The notes under the pieces are model-generated. The model saw nothing but the letters and a program-made list of their open reading frames with translations. It had not been told where the DNA came from and searched no databases. The translations under genes and the position numbers were made by a program. Source: Marinobacter szutsaonensis (GTDB lineage: Bacteria > Pseudomonadota > Gammaproteobacteria > Pseudomonadales > Oleiphilaceae). From it: a stretch of DNA of 64,000 nucleotides. Location of the stretch: contig NZ_BAAAFC010000002.1 of NCBI RefSeq assembly GCF_039523335.1, positions 310,001 to 374,000 of the forward strand, written 5' to 3'. Below, piece after piece: positions 18,074-27,082 of this stretch (positions within the stretch are counted from its first letter, which is position 1; each line of letters opens with the position of its first letter).

Positions 18074-18643
18074 TCAGACCGGTGATACGCCAAAGAGCCA
18101 CTGGTGGGCCCAGAAGACCGTGATGGCATATACCGCCAGGCCACCGACAACTGCAATGGCATCGTTGGCCGGTGACGCCGGCAGCGTCGGGATTGACCGC
18201 TCGGTGCGGCGTTTCATGGAGATCCGGTCCACCACTGCCCAGCCCAGGAAAGCGCCGAAAAGCAGTACATCATGCAACATGCCGTTTGCCAGCAGGTGCG
18301 CCAGGGCCCAGAGTTTAACGGCAACCAGCATCGGATGTTTGAGCTTTGCCTTGATCTTCCCGGGGAAATACGTGGCGAACAGCAACGGAAAAACCGGAAT
18401 CAGCAACAGCATGGCCAGGTGCCGGAGCCAGCCGGAAGGCGTGTACAGTACCGTTGGGTCCATCCGCGCAGCCCCATATCCCCAAACAATCAGCACCAGG
18501 CCGATGATAGAAACCAGCGAGTACAGGCCTTTGAATGCGCCCTCCCCAAGCCGATCATGTAGCCGGTTGCGCAGTGGTTCATTGACGATGGACAGGGAGT
18601 GGGTTCCCAGAAACAGGATCAGGCCAACGATCAATATGCTCAT
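18074..18643 (-). CDS. NnrU-family membrane protein
   Basis: A 189-residue protein with about six transmembrane helices. The features 'LFLGTHSLSIVNEPLRNRLH' and 'LKHPMLVAVKLWALAHLLAN' match the NnrU family, first described near denitrification genes and possibly heme-binding through conserved histidines. No denitrification genes are nearby. The ATG at 18643 lies 2 nt after the argP stop, so it is probably expressed with the regulator. Confidence 0.85.
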   Translation of the reverse strand: MSILIVGLILFLGTHSLSIVNEPLRNRLHDRLGEGAFKGLYSLVSIIGLVLIVWGYGAARMDPTVLYTPSGWLRHLAMLLLIPVFPLLFATYFPGKIKAKLKHPMLVAVKLWALAHLLANGMLHDVLLFGAFLGWAVVDRISMKRRTERSIPTLPASPANDAIAVVGGLAVYAITVFWAHQWLFGVSPV

Positions 18644-18645
18644 TT

Positions 18646-19545
18646 TCAGCGACTCCTTGATTTGTTCGTTTCCGCGGTGTGCACGCAGGCATTGTGCAGG
18701 GCCTTGGTAAGGCGGTCCATGGCACCTCCGCTGTGGCGCCAGAAATGCCAGTATAGTTTCACTTCCAGTTGTTGCCCGGTGGCGATGCTGGTCAGTCTTC
18801 CCGCCTCCAGTTCCTCCCGCACCTGGATTTCCGGAATCATGCCATAGCCCATGCCAGTGGTTGCCAGCTTTACAAATCCTTCTGAGGACGGGCAGAGATG
18901 GTGGGGGAAGGAACCATGAAAACCGCATTGTGCCAGAAAACGATGCTGCAACTGATCGTTCGGTCCGAATACGATCGCCGGTGCTTTGCGCAATGCCGGC
19001 TCGGTCAGTCCCTCGGGGAAATACCGCCCGATGTACTCGGGAGTTGCCAGCGGCAGGTAAACCATTGAACCCATGGGCACGCATCGTGCACCCGCAACCG
19101 GTTGTGGGCTGCTGCACAGGCAGGCGGCGACATCGCCCTCGCGCATTCGGCGTAGACCTATATCCTGATCCTCTATCACAAGGTCGAGTAACAGCTCCTC
19201 GTCCCGGCAGAAGTCAGCGATGGCATCTGCCCACCAGGTGGCCAGGCTGTCGGCGTTCAGGGCGATGCGCAGCCGTGCCGAGGGCTCGTTCAGGGTTGGC
19301 AGGGATTTCGCCAGATCCCGTTCCAGTAACTGCACCTGCTGAACGTGGTTGAGCAGCCGCTGGCCGGCGGGCGTGGCTTTCAGGGCTGGACTGCGAACGA
19401 GCACCGGCTGACCCAGCCGAATCTCCAGTGTGCGGATTCGCTGGGATACCGCCGACTGGCTGAGCCCGAGGGCGGCGCCGGCGCGCTCAAAACCTCCGCA
19501 TTCGACAACCGTCGCAAGCGCTTCCAGCAGTTTGTAGTCAATCAT
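18646..19545 (-). CDS. argP: LysR-type regulator ArgP
   Basis: A 299-residue LysR-type regulator with an N-terminal winged helix ('GGFERAGAALGLSQSAVSQR') and a periplasmic-binding-fold effector domain. It matches ArgP/IciA/LysG, which senses lysine and arginine and activates the exporter argO. The divergent argO-like gene 89 bp away supports the assignment strongly. The length is the usual about 300. Confidence 0.9.
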   Translation of the reverse strand: MIDYKLLEALATVVECGGFERAGAALGLSQSAVSQRIRTLEIRLGQPVLVRSPALKATPAGQRLLNHVQQVQLLERDLAKSLPTLNEPSARLRIALNADSLATWWADAIADFCRDEELLLDLVIEDQDIGLRRMREGDVAACLCSSPQPVAGARCVPMGSMVYLPLATPEYIGRYFPEGLTEPALRKAPAIVFGPNDQLQHRFLAQCGFHGSFPHHLCPSSEGFVKLATTGMGYGMIPEIQVREELEAGRLTSIATGQQLEVKLYWHFWRHSGGAMDRLTKALHNACVHTAETNKSRSR

Positions 19546-19634
19546 AAGAAAAACTGATGCAATATTACGAGTATGAATTTCAAGTATATAGCCATCGCGT
19601 TATGCTTGCGCCAGTTTTTTCAGGGAGGTTGAGC
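19546..19634. promoter_or_regulatory. Divergent argP-argO control region
   Basis: The 89 bp between the divergent argP and argO starts are clearly AT-richer than the flanking genes, with 'ATATTACGAGTATGAATTTC' and 'AAGTATATAGCC'. In E. coli ArgP binds such a region and traps or releases RNA polymerase depending on lysine or arginine. Exact -35 and -10 elements cannot be fixed by eye. Confidence 0.6.
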
Positions 19635-20240
19635 GTGCTTGAGAGTTATCTGACAGGGTTGGTGGTTTGCGGCGGGATTATTGTGGCGATCGGTGCCCAG
19701 AACGCCTACGTATTGAGCCAGGCTATCCGCCGTGAGCATCACTGGTGGTCAGCCGGGCTGTGTATGGCCTCGGACGTGATCCTGTTTACCCTCGGCATGT
19801 TCGGGGTGAGTGCGGCATTGATGGCGATGCCCCAGGCCCTGGAGTTGCTGCGCTGGCTGGGTGTCGCGTTTCTCGGCTGGCTGGCTCTGCAGGCGCTGGT
19901 GCGGGCAAGTCGGGGCAGGGTGGCGCTGGAGGCCGGCGAAGTCGCCCGGCGAAGCCTGAAAGGGGTCCTGTTTACCACCCTGGCCGTCACCCTGCTCAAT
20001 CCCCAGGTTTATCTGGACACCCTGCTGCTGATTCCGGCTGTGGGCGCCCAGCAGGAGGACGCCACCAGCTTTGTCGCGGGCGCGAGCAGTGCGTCGATCC
20101 TGTGGTTTGGTGGGTTGGCCTGGTGCGGGTCGGCACTAGCACCGGTGCTGTCCAGACCGACGGCCTGGCGGATCATTGATGGCGTGATCGGTCTGATGAT
20201 GGCCGCCATCTCCCTGCAATTGGCCATCGGCGGACTGTAA
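19635..20240 (+). CDS. argO: LysE/ArgO-family amino acid exporter
   Basis: A 201-residue, six-helix inner-membrane exporter for basic amino acids (arginine, lysine or toxic analogues such as canavanine). The signature 'GGIIVAIGAQNAYVLSQAIR' is diagnostic of the LysE/ArgO family, and 'TLAVTLLNPQVYLDTLLLI' carries the second conserved Asn-Pro region. The GTG at 19635 follows GGGAGGTTGA. Longer ATG or TTG starts upstream (19557, 19602, 19629) would run into the regulatory region. Confidence 0.88.
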   Translation: MLESYLTGLVVCGGIIVAIGAQNAYVLSQAIRREHHWWSAGLCMASDVILFTLGMFGVSAALMAMPQALELLRWLGVAFLGWLALQALVRASRGRVALEAGEVARRSLKGVLFTTLAVTLLNPQVYLDTLLLIPAVGAQQEDATSFVAGASSASILWFGGLAWCGSALAPVLSRPTAWRIIDGVIGLMMAAISLQLAIGGL

Positions 20241-20266
20241 CTCCGGGGAACCTCGGAAAAGTCTGA

Positions 20267-20770
20267 TCAGTCGTCTTCGAAACGTCGTGCCTCGGTGAAA
20301 CGGTCGGCCCAGTAATAGCCGTCCAGCTCTGACAGGGTGACGCCGACGGAGGTGGAGGCATGAATGAACCGGTTCTCACCCATGTAGATGCCGGCATGTT
20401 GTTCCTTCCCACCAATCCTGAAAAACACCAGGTCCCCTGGTTCCACCTGGTCCGGCGATACCTCCCGGCCATGGCGAAGCATCTGGTCGGTGGTGCGGGG
20501 CAGTTGCTGGCCGAGGCCTTCCCGATAGGCGGTTAAGATAAACCCGGAACAATCGAACCCCCGGGCTGACGTGCCACCGTATTGATAGGGCGTACCCTGA
20601 TAGCGCTCGAAGACCTGCCACAACCGATCGACCTTCTCTGTTGAATCCGGCGCTTCAACCGGCGAAAACTGCCCGGTCTCGCCGGTCTGCAGGTGCTGAT
20701 TACTGGCACAGCCGCCAAGAACAAGACCGAGCAATGTCAGAACCAGTATTTGCCGCAGCATTGACGCCAT
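20267..20770 (-). CDS. NlpC/P60 lipoprotein endopeptidase
   Basis: A 167-residue envelope lipoprotein with lipobox 'LVLGGC' (Cys21) and an NlpC/P60 domain resembling MepS/Spr. The catalytic Cys74 lies in 'RGFDCSGF', His125 in 'EQHAGIYMG' and His137 in 'RFIHAST'. It should cut DD- or LD-type cross-links in peptidoglycan. The ATG at 20770 follows GCGGAGTAACG at ideal distance, so it is preferred over one 18 nt upstream. It is convergent with argO. Confidence 0.87.
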   Translation of the reverse strand: MASMLRQILVLTLLGLVLGGCASNQHLQTGETGQFSPVEAPDSTEKVDRLWQVFERYQGTPYQYGGTSARGFDCSGFILTAYREGLGQQLPRTTDQMLRHGREVSPDQVEPGDLVFFRIGGKEQHAGIYMGENRFIHASTSVGVTLSELDGYYWADRFTEARRFEDD

Positions 20771-20823
20771 GCCGTTACTCCGCAACATTGAATCTGTATA
20801 AACCTTATTACTGATCGGGCCGG

Positions 20824-22785
20824 ATGTCAGGTTACGGCTTGTTTGACGTTGGCAGGAAGCAATCTGTGGGAGCAGGAAAACGCACGAGGGCAAGCAGGAT
20901 CGGCCGGTGGTTAGCCGCGGCTGCTGTTGTTCTGTTGCTGGTGGCAATCGGTGCCGGTGTCTATGCCCGGGACGCCTGGCAGCAGTTGATGGCAAACCAG
21001 GCTATCCAGCAGTTTGACTGGCGGGGAGTGCACCTCTCGCTGGAAGGTATTCGTGCCGATGGCTTCTCCCTGGTCAGTTCCGATCCGGCGCGGCCGTTCG
21101 CGGTAAGCGGCTCGGGTTTTATGCTGGGCTGGGACTGGCAGACTCTCTCGCTGGCCAGCGTCCGGCTCCAGCGGCTCGAAGTTGATATACCGGAATGGCC
21201 GGAGCCTGCAGCGGGTGGATCAGGGGCGAAACCATCGCTGTTGCCCGAGCAGTCGCCGACGTGGCTTCCGGACACCATTTCTGTGAGCAGTTTACGGGTT
21301 GATCTGCCCGACGAAACCGAAATCCGCGGAAACCTTTACGTTGAGCTGGCGCCGGACCCGAAGCAGTGGCGCATGGAGACGACCGAGCTCTGGGTCAACG
21401 GTTCGTTGCCGGACTCCGAGCCTGGAGGCTGGCGCATCGACGGCATCGAGGGGCGTATCGGCGTGGCTGGAACCGCGGGTGTGGCGTCAGCCAGGCTGGA
21501 GGTTCTGGCCGGTTCAATTGTGACGATGAATGGAGTGGCCAGTCCGGATGGGGGCGAGACAGTCCGTCTGGAACAAGTGGAGGTGCGGCCGGGTGGCAGC
21601 ACGCTCGAAGCCGGGTACAGCCTCAGCGACCGAAGCCTTGAGAAGATGCGATTGGTCGGCCCCCTGGCTCTTGATGTGGGAACGTTACAGCAAGCCAACC
21701 TGAAGCCACAGTCCTGGAGTTTTGAAGGCCAGCTGGATGCGGATCTGAACCGGATCGATGTCCGTGGCGCGGCGAAGGGAGCCGCTGGGCTGGCGTTAGA
21801 CGTCGAAGCCCGCTGGCCCTTCAGCGCAACTCCACGGGTGACTGTCAGCGCAGAGCTGGAAGGCAGCCAGGCCAGCCGGATCCTGGCGGAAACCCTGGAA
21901 CAATGGCCAGCCGGAATAGAGATCAGCGATGGGAGTCTTTCTGCGCACGCCAGCGTTCGCCTTCCGGACACGGGGCCGTCGCTTGAGGGCAAAATCATCG
22001 CCAGCGGGATGTCCGGTATTGTGGATCGAATGGCCTGGACCGGATTGAATGGCACACTGGAACTGTCCATGGAAGATGCCCTGATAGCCCGTACCTCGGA
22101 GCTTCAGTTGGCACAGCTCAATCCTGGTGTGCCGCTGGGGCCGGTCTCTATAACGGGCAGCTACCGGGCACCGCTGCAGGCGCTGACGAAAGGAGCCATT
22201 TCCCTGGTCCGGGGGCACGCCGGATTTCTGGGTGGGGAAGCCAGGGTCAAGCCGGGAGAGTGGAGCCTGGCTGATCTGCCTCTGACCGTCCCTGTGTGGC
22301 TCAATGACATACAGGTCGACCGCCTGATGACCGTCTACCCTGCCGAGGGCCTGGCAGGCAGTGGCACGCTTCAGGGTGAAGTGCCGCTGGTGATCAACCG
22401 GGAAGGCGTGCAGGTTGCCGGAGGTAACATCAGGGCCGTGGCGCCCGGAGGCACCCTGAAACTTCCCGCGGACCGGTTGCAGGCACTGGCCCGGAACAAC
22501 GAAACCATGGACCTGGTCGTCCGGGCCCTTCAGAACTTTAACTATTCCGTACTCAACAGCACGATAGACTATGATCAGGAAGGAACCCTGAACCTCGGCC
22601 TCAGGCTTGAGGGCAGTAATCCGCAGGTGCGGGATGGTCACCCGATTGTGGTGAACATCAACCTGCAGGAGGATATTCCGGCACTGTTGACCAGCCTGCA
22701 GCTCAGCGGCCGGGTGAACGAAGCGGTCACGAAGAAAGTCCGGAAACTGATGGAGAAGCGTGAGGCCGGTAACGGGGAGAACTGA
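20824..22785 (+). CDS. ydbH: YdbH-family intermembrane lipid-transport protein
   Basis: A 653-residue AsmA-like protein anchored by one N-terminal helix (about 28-48) with a long beta-rich periplasmic region. In E. coli YdbH, with TamB and YhdP, moves phospholipids between inner and outer membranes. The C-terminal part ('LNLGLRLEGSNPQVRDGHPI', 'NINLQEDIPALLTSLQLSGR') is typical of YdbH. The next two genes encode YnbE- and YdbL-like proteins, which in E. coli are the partners that pair with and modulate YdbH, so identity rests on both sequence and synteny. E. coli YdbH is larger (about 880), so this is a shorter version. Confidence 0.85.
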   Translation: MSGYGLFDVGRKQSVGAGKRTRASRIGRWLAAAAVVLLLVAIGAGVYARDAWQQLMANQAIQQFDWRGVHLSLEGIRADGFSLVSSDPARPFAVSGSGFMLGWDWQTLSLASVRLQRLEVDIPEWPEPAAGGSGAKPSLLPEQSPTWLPDTISVSSLRVDLPDETEIRGNLYVELAPDPKQWRMETTELWVNGSLPDSEPGGWRIDGIEGRIGVAGTAGVASARLEVLAGSIVTMNGVASPDGGETVRLEQVEVRPGGSTLEAGYSLSDRSLEKMRLVGPLALDVGTLQQANLKPQSWSFEGQLDADLNRIDVRGAAKGAAGLALDVEARWPFSATPRVTVSAELEGSQASRILAETLEQWPAGIEISDGSLSAHASVRLPDTGPSLEGKIIASGMSGIVDRMAWTGLNGTLELSMEDALIARTSELQLAQLNPGVPLGPVSITGSYRAPLQALTKGAISLVRGHAGFLGGEARVKPGEWSLADLPLTVPVWLNDIQVDRLMTVYPAEGLAGSGTLQGEVPLVINREGVQVAGGNIRAVAPGGTLKLPADRLQALARNNETMDLVVRALQNFNYSVLNSTIDYDQEGTLNLGLRLEGSNPQVRDGHPIVVNINLQEDIPALLTSLQLSGRVNEAVTKKVRKLMEKREAGNGEN

Positions 22786-22820
22786 TCCCGCTGTTGCGGC
22801 CACAATCAAAGGGGACATCT

Positions 22821-23042
22821 ATGAAAGCGCAAAGCCGGATATCCGCCGGCACCGCCCGGTTACGACAGGGGGCGGTGATACTCACCCTTGCCCTGTTGTC
22901 CGCAGCCTGCACGCCAACGGTGCAGATGGCGGCGCCAAAGGAGCCCATAACCGTCAATCTGAACGTCAAGATCCAGCACGAGATCTACGTGAAGGTTGAT
23001 AAGGAAGTGGACGAGTTGTTCGAAGACCAGGGCCTGTTCTGA
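22821..23042 (+). CDS. ynbE: YnbE-family outer-membrane lipoprotein
   Basis: A 73-residue lipoprotein with lipobox 'LLSAAC' (about residue 30) and a beta-strand-forming tail 'KEPITVNLNVKIQHEIYVKV'. In E. coli YnbE multimerises and joins the C-terminus of YdbH by beta-strand augmentation to complete a periplasmic bridge. The ATG at 22821 follows GGGG and lies 35 bp after ydbH. Confidence 0.88.
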   Translation: MKAQSRISAGTARLRQGAVILTLALLSAACTPTVQMAAPKEPITVNLNVKIQHEIYVKVDKEVDELFEDQGLF

Positions 23043-23073
23043 TGGTCTGGGACGCTTCAATGGGGAGAGAATC

Positions 23074-23418
23074 ATGAGATTGTTCAGTAAATTCGGCGTG
23101 CTTGTGTTGGCCCTGTGTCTGAGTTTGCCCGCGCTTGCCATGAGTCTCGAAGAGGCCAAGCAGCAGCTCGATACTGCCAAGCAGTCCGGACTGGTGGGCG
23201 AGACCCCCACCGGCTATCTGGCAGTGGTCAAGGCTGACGGCAATGCCCGGGAGATCGTTGACGCCATCAACGAGGCCCGGCGCCAGGAGTACAGTCGCAT
23301 TGCCGCGAAGCACAATATTCCTGTGGCCGAAGTGGAGGCTGTTGCCGGCAAGAAAGCCGTGGAAAAGACTCCCGCCGGCCAGTTTGTCCGGATCGGTGAC
23401 AAGTGGGTGCGAAAATAG
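23074..23418 (+). CDS. ydbL: YdbL-family periplasmic protein (DUF1318)
   Basis: A 114-residue protein with a Sec signal peptide ending 'SLPALA' and a mature helical domain, 'SLEEAKQQLDTAKQSGLVGE' and 'EIVDAINEARRQEYSRIAAK'. YdbL modulates YnbE multimerisation in E. coli. It is the third gene of the ydbHEL operon (31-bp gap, GGGGAGAG ribosome site). Confidence 0.88.
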   Translation: MRLFSKFGVLVLALCLSLPALAMSLEEAKQQLDTAKQSGLVGETPTGYLAVVKADGNAREIVDAINEARRQEYSRIAAKHNIPVAEVEAVAGKKAVEKTPAGQFVRIGDKWVRK

Positions 23419-23433
23419 CCGGCCGATCCGTGT

Positions 23434-24105
23434 CTATTTTACCCTCTTCAGAAGTTCCGGGTCGTTGTGGCGGGGATTGTTGACGGCCTGGGATACTTCG
23501 TATTCCTCAAGACGCTCCGGGGGCAGTCGGTGGGTTGCCGCCCGAACAGCCGAGCGTTCGCTCAGCTCCGGGTTCAGCCAGTCCCTCAGGCAGGCGGGAT
23601 CAAGCACCACGGGTTGCCGGTCGTGGATGTGTTTCAATGCGTCGTGGGCCGGTTCGGTGATGATGGCGCAGGCGGTGGTTTCATCGCCTTCCATCGGCGT
23701 CCACACGCCCGCAAAAAAGATAGCCTGGTCCTTGCCCGGATCCCTCGGGGTGACGTAGTGCGGCTCCTTGCCATGTTCCGTTGCCATCCATTCATACCAG
23801 CCGTTGGCGGGGACCAGGCACCGGTGGTGTGCAAACGCCTCCCGGAAATATTTCGAGGTGGCCACGGATTCCGCCCGGGCGTTGATGGGAGAGGGGGCTT
23901 TCTCGCCGGCCCAGACCGGACGGAAGCCCCAGTGGGAGTGTGCCATGATCAGGGTGCCATTCATGGTCATGCGGATCATGGGGATGCCCACCCCGGGCGT
24001 GATGTTGTAGCTCGGCTCGAACTGGCCGTCCACCTCGAGTCCTTCCGGAAAATACTCCAGAATCAGGGTTTCCGGCGGTGTGTAAAAGGTGAATCGTCCA
24101 CACAT
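23434..24105 (-). CDS. SRAP/HMCES-family abasic site processing protein
   Basis: A 223-residue YedK-type protein that forms a stable thiazolidine cross-link between its N-terminal Cys2 and abasic sites in single-stranded DNA. All key residues are visible: Cys2 ('MCGRFTFY'), Asn75 in 'INARAES', Glu105 in 'NGWYEWM' and His161 in 'HIHDRQPV'. The ATG at 24105 must be the start, since Cys2 has to follow the removed methionine; a longer frame to 24210 is excluded. Confidence 0.93.
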   Translation of the reverse strand: MCGRFTFYTPPETLILEYFPEGLEVDGQFEPSYNITPGVGIPMIRMTMNGTLIMAHSHWGFRPVWAGEKAPSPINARAESVATSKYFREAFAHHRCLVPANGWYEWMATEHGKEPHYVTPRDPGKDQAIFFAGVWTPMEGDETTACAIITEPAHDALKHIHDRQPVVLDPACLRDWLNPELSERSAVRAATHRLPPERLEEYEVSQAVNNPRHNDPELLKRVK

Positions 24106-24113
24106 GGGGCAAC

Positions 24114-25178
24114 CTATTCGCTCTTGCCGGCCTCGACATCGGCCAGGAATTCCCGGATGTCCTCGAACGCTTCCTCGGCTTCCGGGAGCATGTCGCCAAA
24201 AATGTGCCACACATGCACCATGCCTGGCCAGGTGTGGAGTTCCACCACGGATCCTTCGGACTGGGCCTTGGCGGCGTAGCGCCGGGCGTTATCCAGCAGC
24301 ATTTCCGTATCACTGGCATGGATCAGGGTTGGCGGCAGGTTGGCGAGACTGCCCCGCAGCGGGGAGGCGACCGGGTTGGTCGGTGACACCCGGAAGGCCG
24401 CCAGGGTTCCCCACCAGATAATTGGCAGCGGGATCTTGGCCAGGCCGCCAAAGACCGGGCCCAGCAACGGGTCCGTGGGAATGTTGTTGCGGTTGCTGGG
24501 TGCGGTCAGGGTCAGGTCGGTTGAGGGCGCCAGGGCAACCGCCGCGTCGGCCTGCCTGAGCCCGTTATCCCGCGCCCAGGCCAACAGGCTCAGGGTATGG
24601 CTGCCACCGGCCGAGTCTCCCGCCACCACGATGTAGCTGGCGCGTTCCCGACCCTCCGGTCCGTGGTCCAGCAGCCAACTGTAGGCCCTTTGGCAATCCC
24701 GTACCCCATCCATGAAACGGTGTTCCGGCATCAGCCGGTAATCCACGGCGAAAACCGCCGCATTGGCTATCCTGGAGAACCGGTCGGTAATGGTCCGGTG
24801 ACTCCTGGGGCTGCCCGCTGCCCAGGCCCCACCGTGGATATAGAGCACACGACGGCGGGTATCGACGCCAGGCGCGATCACCCATTCGCCCCGTGGCTCC
24901 TCGTTGTGCCGGAATTCCGATACCAGCTCCATGCCCTCGCTGAGTGTGTCCATGTGCTGGCGGAGGGCCATCAGCCGGGCCTTGCCCTTGAGGTCCCTGG
25001 CGGCTTCCCTCAGCTCCCGGAGCTGGCCCAGAACCTGTTGATGCCCCTCGCTCGGGGTACTTTTCCGCACCGGGTAATCCCGGTCGTCCAGGTGAGACAG
25101 GTCTTCAATCCTGAACAGGAAAAAGGTGGCGGCCACGATGAGCAGCACGATGGCCAGAACAATCCAGATAATATCCAC
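24114..25178 (-). CDS. HSL-family alpha/beta hydrolase, membrane-anchored
   Basis: A 354-residue esterase or lipase-like protein with an N-terminal helix (4-22) and an alpha/beta-hydrolase domain. The oxyanion motif HGGAW ('YIHGGAWAAGSP'), nucleophile elbow 'VVAGDSAGGSH', acid in 'IHASDTEMLLDN' and His in 'WPGMVHVWHIF' form the hormone-sensitive-lipase triad. Substrate is unknown. Its stop is 8 nt from the SRAP gene start in the same direction, so they may be co-transcribed. Confidence 0.85.
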   Translation of the reverse strand: MDIIWIVLAIVLLIVAATFFLFRIEDLSHLDDRDYPVRKSTPSEGHQQVLGQLRELREAARDLKGKARLMALRQHMDTLSEGMELVSEFRHNEEPRGEWVIAPGVDTRRRVLYIHGGAWAAGSPRSHRTITDRFSRIANAAVFAVDYRLMPEHRFMDGVRDCQRAYSWLLDHGPEGRERASYIVVAGDSAGGSHTLSLLAWARDNGLRQADAAVALAPSTDLTLTAPSNRNNIPTDPLLGPVFGGLAKIPLPIIWWGTLAAFRVSPTNPVASPLRGSLANLPPTLIHASDTEMLLDNARRYAAKAQSEGSVVELHTWPGMVHVWHIFGDMLPEAEEAFEDIREFLADVEAGKSE

Positions 25179-25281
25179 TGCGTATCCTTGATGGCTCCCT
25201 GAAGCGGGTGGGTCTATGCTGAAATCATAACCGCGTTAACGGGCGGGTGCTGCCCCTGAATGTCACAGAAGGAGTAGGCCT

Positions 25282-25599
25282 TTGCAAATAGCCTATCGGG
25301 CCCGGGACATTACCGAAGCACACATTGTAGCCGGGTTCCTGGAGGTCCATGGTATCGAATCTTACGTTGGCGGCCATTACCTGCAGGGCGCTCTGGGTGA
25401 GATCGGTGCGGCCGGTTTCAGCAATGTCCATGTGGATGATGAGGACCTCTACCGGGCCCGCGAACTGATCCGCGAGTATGAGGAGGAAGGTTCCACAGTA
25501 ACCGCCACATCCCAGGATCATGACAAGCCTGACCAGTACGCCCGCTGGTTTCTGCTGGCACTGATCGTTACAGTGTGGCTGCTCGTCCAGATCTACTGA
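25282..25599 (+). CDS. DUF2007 small membrane-anchored protein
   Basis: A 105-residue protein with an N-terminal DUF2007 domain ('AHIVAGFLEVHGIESYVGG', a GlnB-like ferredoxin fold) and one C-terminal transmembrane helix ('WFLLALIVTVWLLVQIY'). The family is called putative signal-transducing and has no defined role. The start is TTG with AAGGAG 7 nt upstream. It precedes two SDR genes in the same direction. Confidence 0.75.
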   Translation: MQIAYRARDITEAHIVAGFLEVHGIESYVGGHYLQGALGEIGAAGFSNVHVDDEDLYRARELIREYEEEGSTVTATSQDHDKPDQYARWFLLALIVTVWLLVQIY

Positions 25600-25636
25600 T
25601 CCAACCAATTGAATCCAATAGTGAAACGGAGGAATC

Positions 25637-26308
25637 ATGTCTGCATCCGGAGTAATTGTCATTACCGGTGCCAACCGGGGAATCGGCCTGGAACTGGCCC
25701 GGCATTATGCCCGTGAGGGCGGCGACGTGGTCGGGGTATGCCGGCAATCTTCCGATGAGCTGGCGGAGATAGCCTCCGAGGTCATCGACGGGGTCGACGT
25801 CACCACCGACGCCGGCATCGAAAAACTCAAATCGGCCCTGGCGGGCAAGAAGATCCGCCTGCTCATCAACAATGCCGGCCTGCTGCAGGACGAACAGCTC
25901 GGCAGCATCGATTTCGATTCCATCCGCAAGCAGATGGAGATCAATGCCTACGCGCCGCTGCGGGTGGCCGAGGCACTGGTTCCGCAAATTGAAGAGGGCG
26001 GCAAGATCGCCAACATCACCAGCCGCATGGGCTCCATTGCCGACAACGATTCCGGCGGGCGTTATGGTTACCGCGCCTCCAAGGCGGCCCTGAACGCTTT
26101 CGGCAAGTCCCTGGCGGTGGACCTCAAACCGAAGGGTATTGCCGTTGCCCAGTTGCATCCGGGCTACGTGAAGACCCGCATGGTGAATTTCGGGGGGATG
26201 ATCACGCCCGAGGAATCGGCCCGTGGGCTGGCGGAACGGATTGCCAATCTGAACCTGGAGAACACCGGCTCCTTCTGGCACAGCAATGGCGATGAGTTGC
26301 CCTGGTAA
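25637..26308 (+). CDS. Short-chain dehydrogenase/reductase
   Basis: A 223-residue SDR with the Rossmann motif 'ITGANRGIGLELARHY', NNAG ('LINNAGLLQDE') and the active-site Ser/Tyr/Lys set ('SRMGSI' and 'YGYRASKAAL'). It resembles C-factor-like SDRs. Substrate is unknown. It is 12 nt upstream of a second SDR, suggesting an operon from 25637 to 27652. Confidence 0.85.
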   Translation: MSASGVIVITGANRGIGLELARHYAREGGDVVGVCRQSSDELAEIASEVIDGVDVTTDAGIEKLKSALAGKKIRLLINNAGLLQDEQLGSIDFDSIRKQMEINAYAPLRVAEALVPQIEEGGKIANITSRMGSIADNDSGGRYGYRASKAALNAFGKSLAVDLKPKGIAVAQLHPGYVKTRMVNFGGMITPEESARGLAERIANLNLENTGSFWHSNGDELPW

Positions 26309-26320
26309 GCGGAGGTCAAT

Positions 26321-27079
26321 GTGACAAACGAAGCCCGAGTGGTCCTGGTAACCGGCGGAGCCCGGGGAATTGGTCGTGGCCTGGTGCAGTACCTGGCCGA
26401 TCGCGGCTGGCAGGTGGCCTTCTGCGATGTGGACCGGGAGCAGGGCGAGTGGTTGCAGGAGCGGCTAGGCGACGGGGTGCGGTATTTCCAGGCCGATGTG
26501 GCCAGTGAAGCGGAGGTTGTCGGCATGATCCGCGCGGCGACCGACTGGCATGGCCGACTGGATGCGGTGATCAACAACGCCGGGCTGGCCGGCCCGGAGA
26601 ACGGGCCTGTTGAGGAGCTGGACCTGGCTGTCTGGCAGCGTCGGCTGGATGTGAACCTGACGGGTCCGTTTCTGGTCAGCAAGCATGCGGTGCCCCATCT
26701 CCGGAAAAATGGTGGTGCCATCGTCAACATCGCCTCAACCCGGGCTTTGCAATCCGAGCCCGACACCGAGGCCTATGCCGCCACCAAGGGCGGCATCGTT
26801 GCCCTGACCCACGCCCTCGCCATGAGCCTGGGGCCGGAAATCCGGGTCAACTGCATCAGCCCCGGCTGGATCGACACCCGTGGGTGGCAGGATAAGGAGG
26901 AAAAGGCTCCGCCACTGTCGGAGAGCGATCACCGTCAGCACCCTGCCGGTCGGGTGGGAGAGCCTCGGGATATTGCCGGCCTTGCAGCCTTCCTGCTTTC
27001 CGGAGAAGCGGGTTTTATTACCGGCCAGAACTACGTGGTGGACGGCGGTATGACCCGCAAGATGATCTACGAGGACTGA
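26321..27079 (+). CDS. Short-chain dehydrogenase/reductase
   Basis: A 252-residue classical SDR (FabG/glucose-dehydrogenase-like): TGxxxGxG motif 'VTGGARGIGRGLVQYL', NNAG, catalytic Tyr/Lys in 'EAYAATKGGIVALTHALAM' and the C-terminal 'ITGQNYVVDGGMTRKM'. The start is GTG with GGAGG upstream; an overlapping ATG is out of frame. Substrate is not evident. Confidence 0.87.
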   Translation: MTNEARVVLVTGGARGIGRGLVQYLADRGWQVAFCDVDREQGEWLQERLGDGVRYFQADVASEAEVVGMIRAATDWHGRLDAVINNAGLAGPENGPVEELDLAVWQRRLDVNLTGPFLVSKHAVPHLRKNGGAIVNIASTRALQSEPDTEAYAATKGGIVALTHALAMSLGPEIRVNCISPGWIDTRGWQDKEEKAPPLSESDHRQHPAGRVGEPRDIAGLAAFLLSGEAGFITGQNYVVDGGMTRKMIYED

Positions 27080-27082
27080 GCC

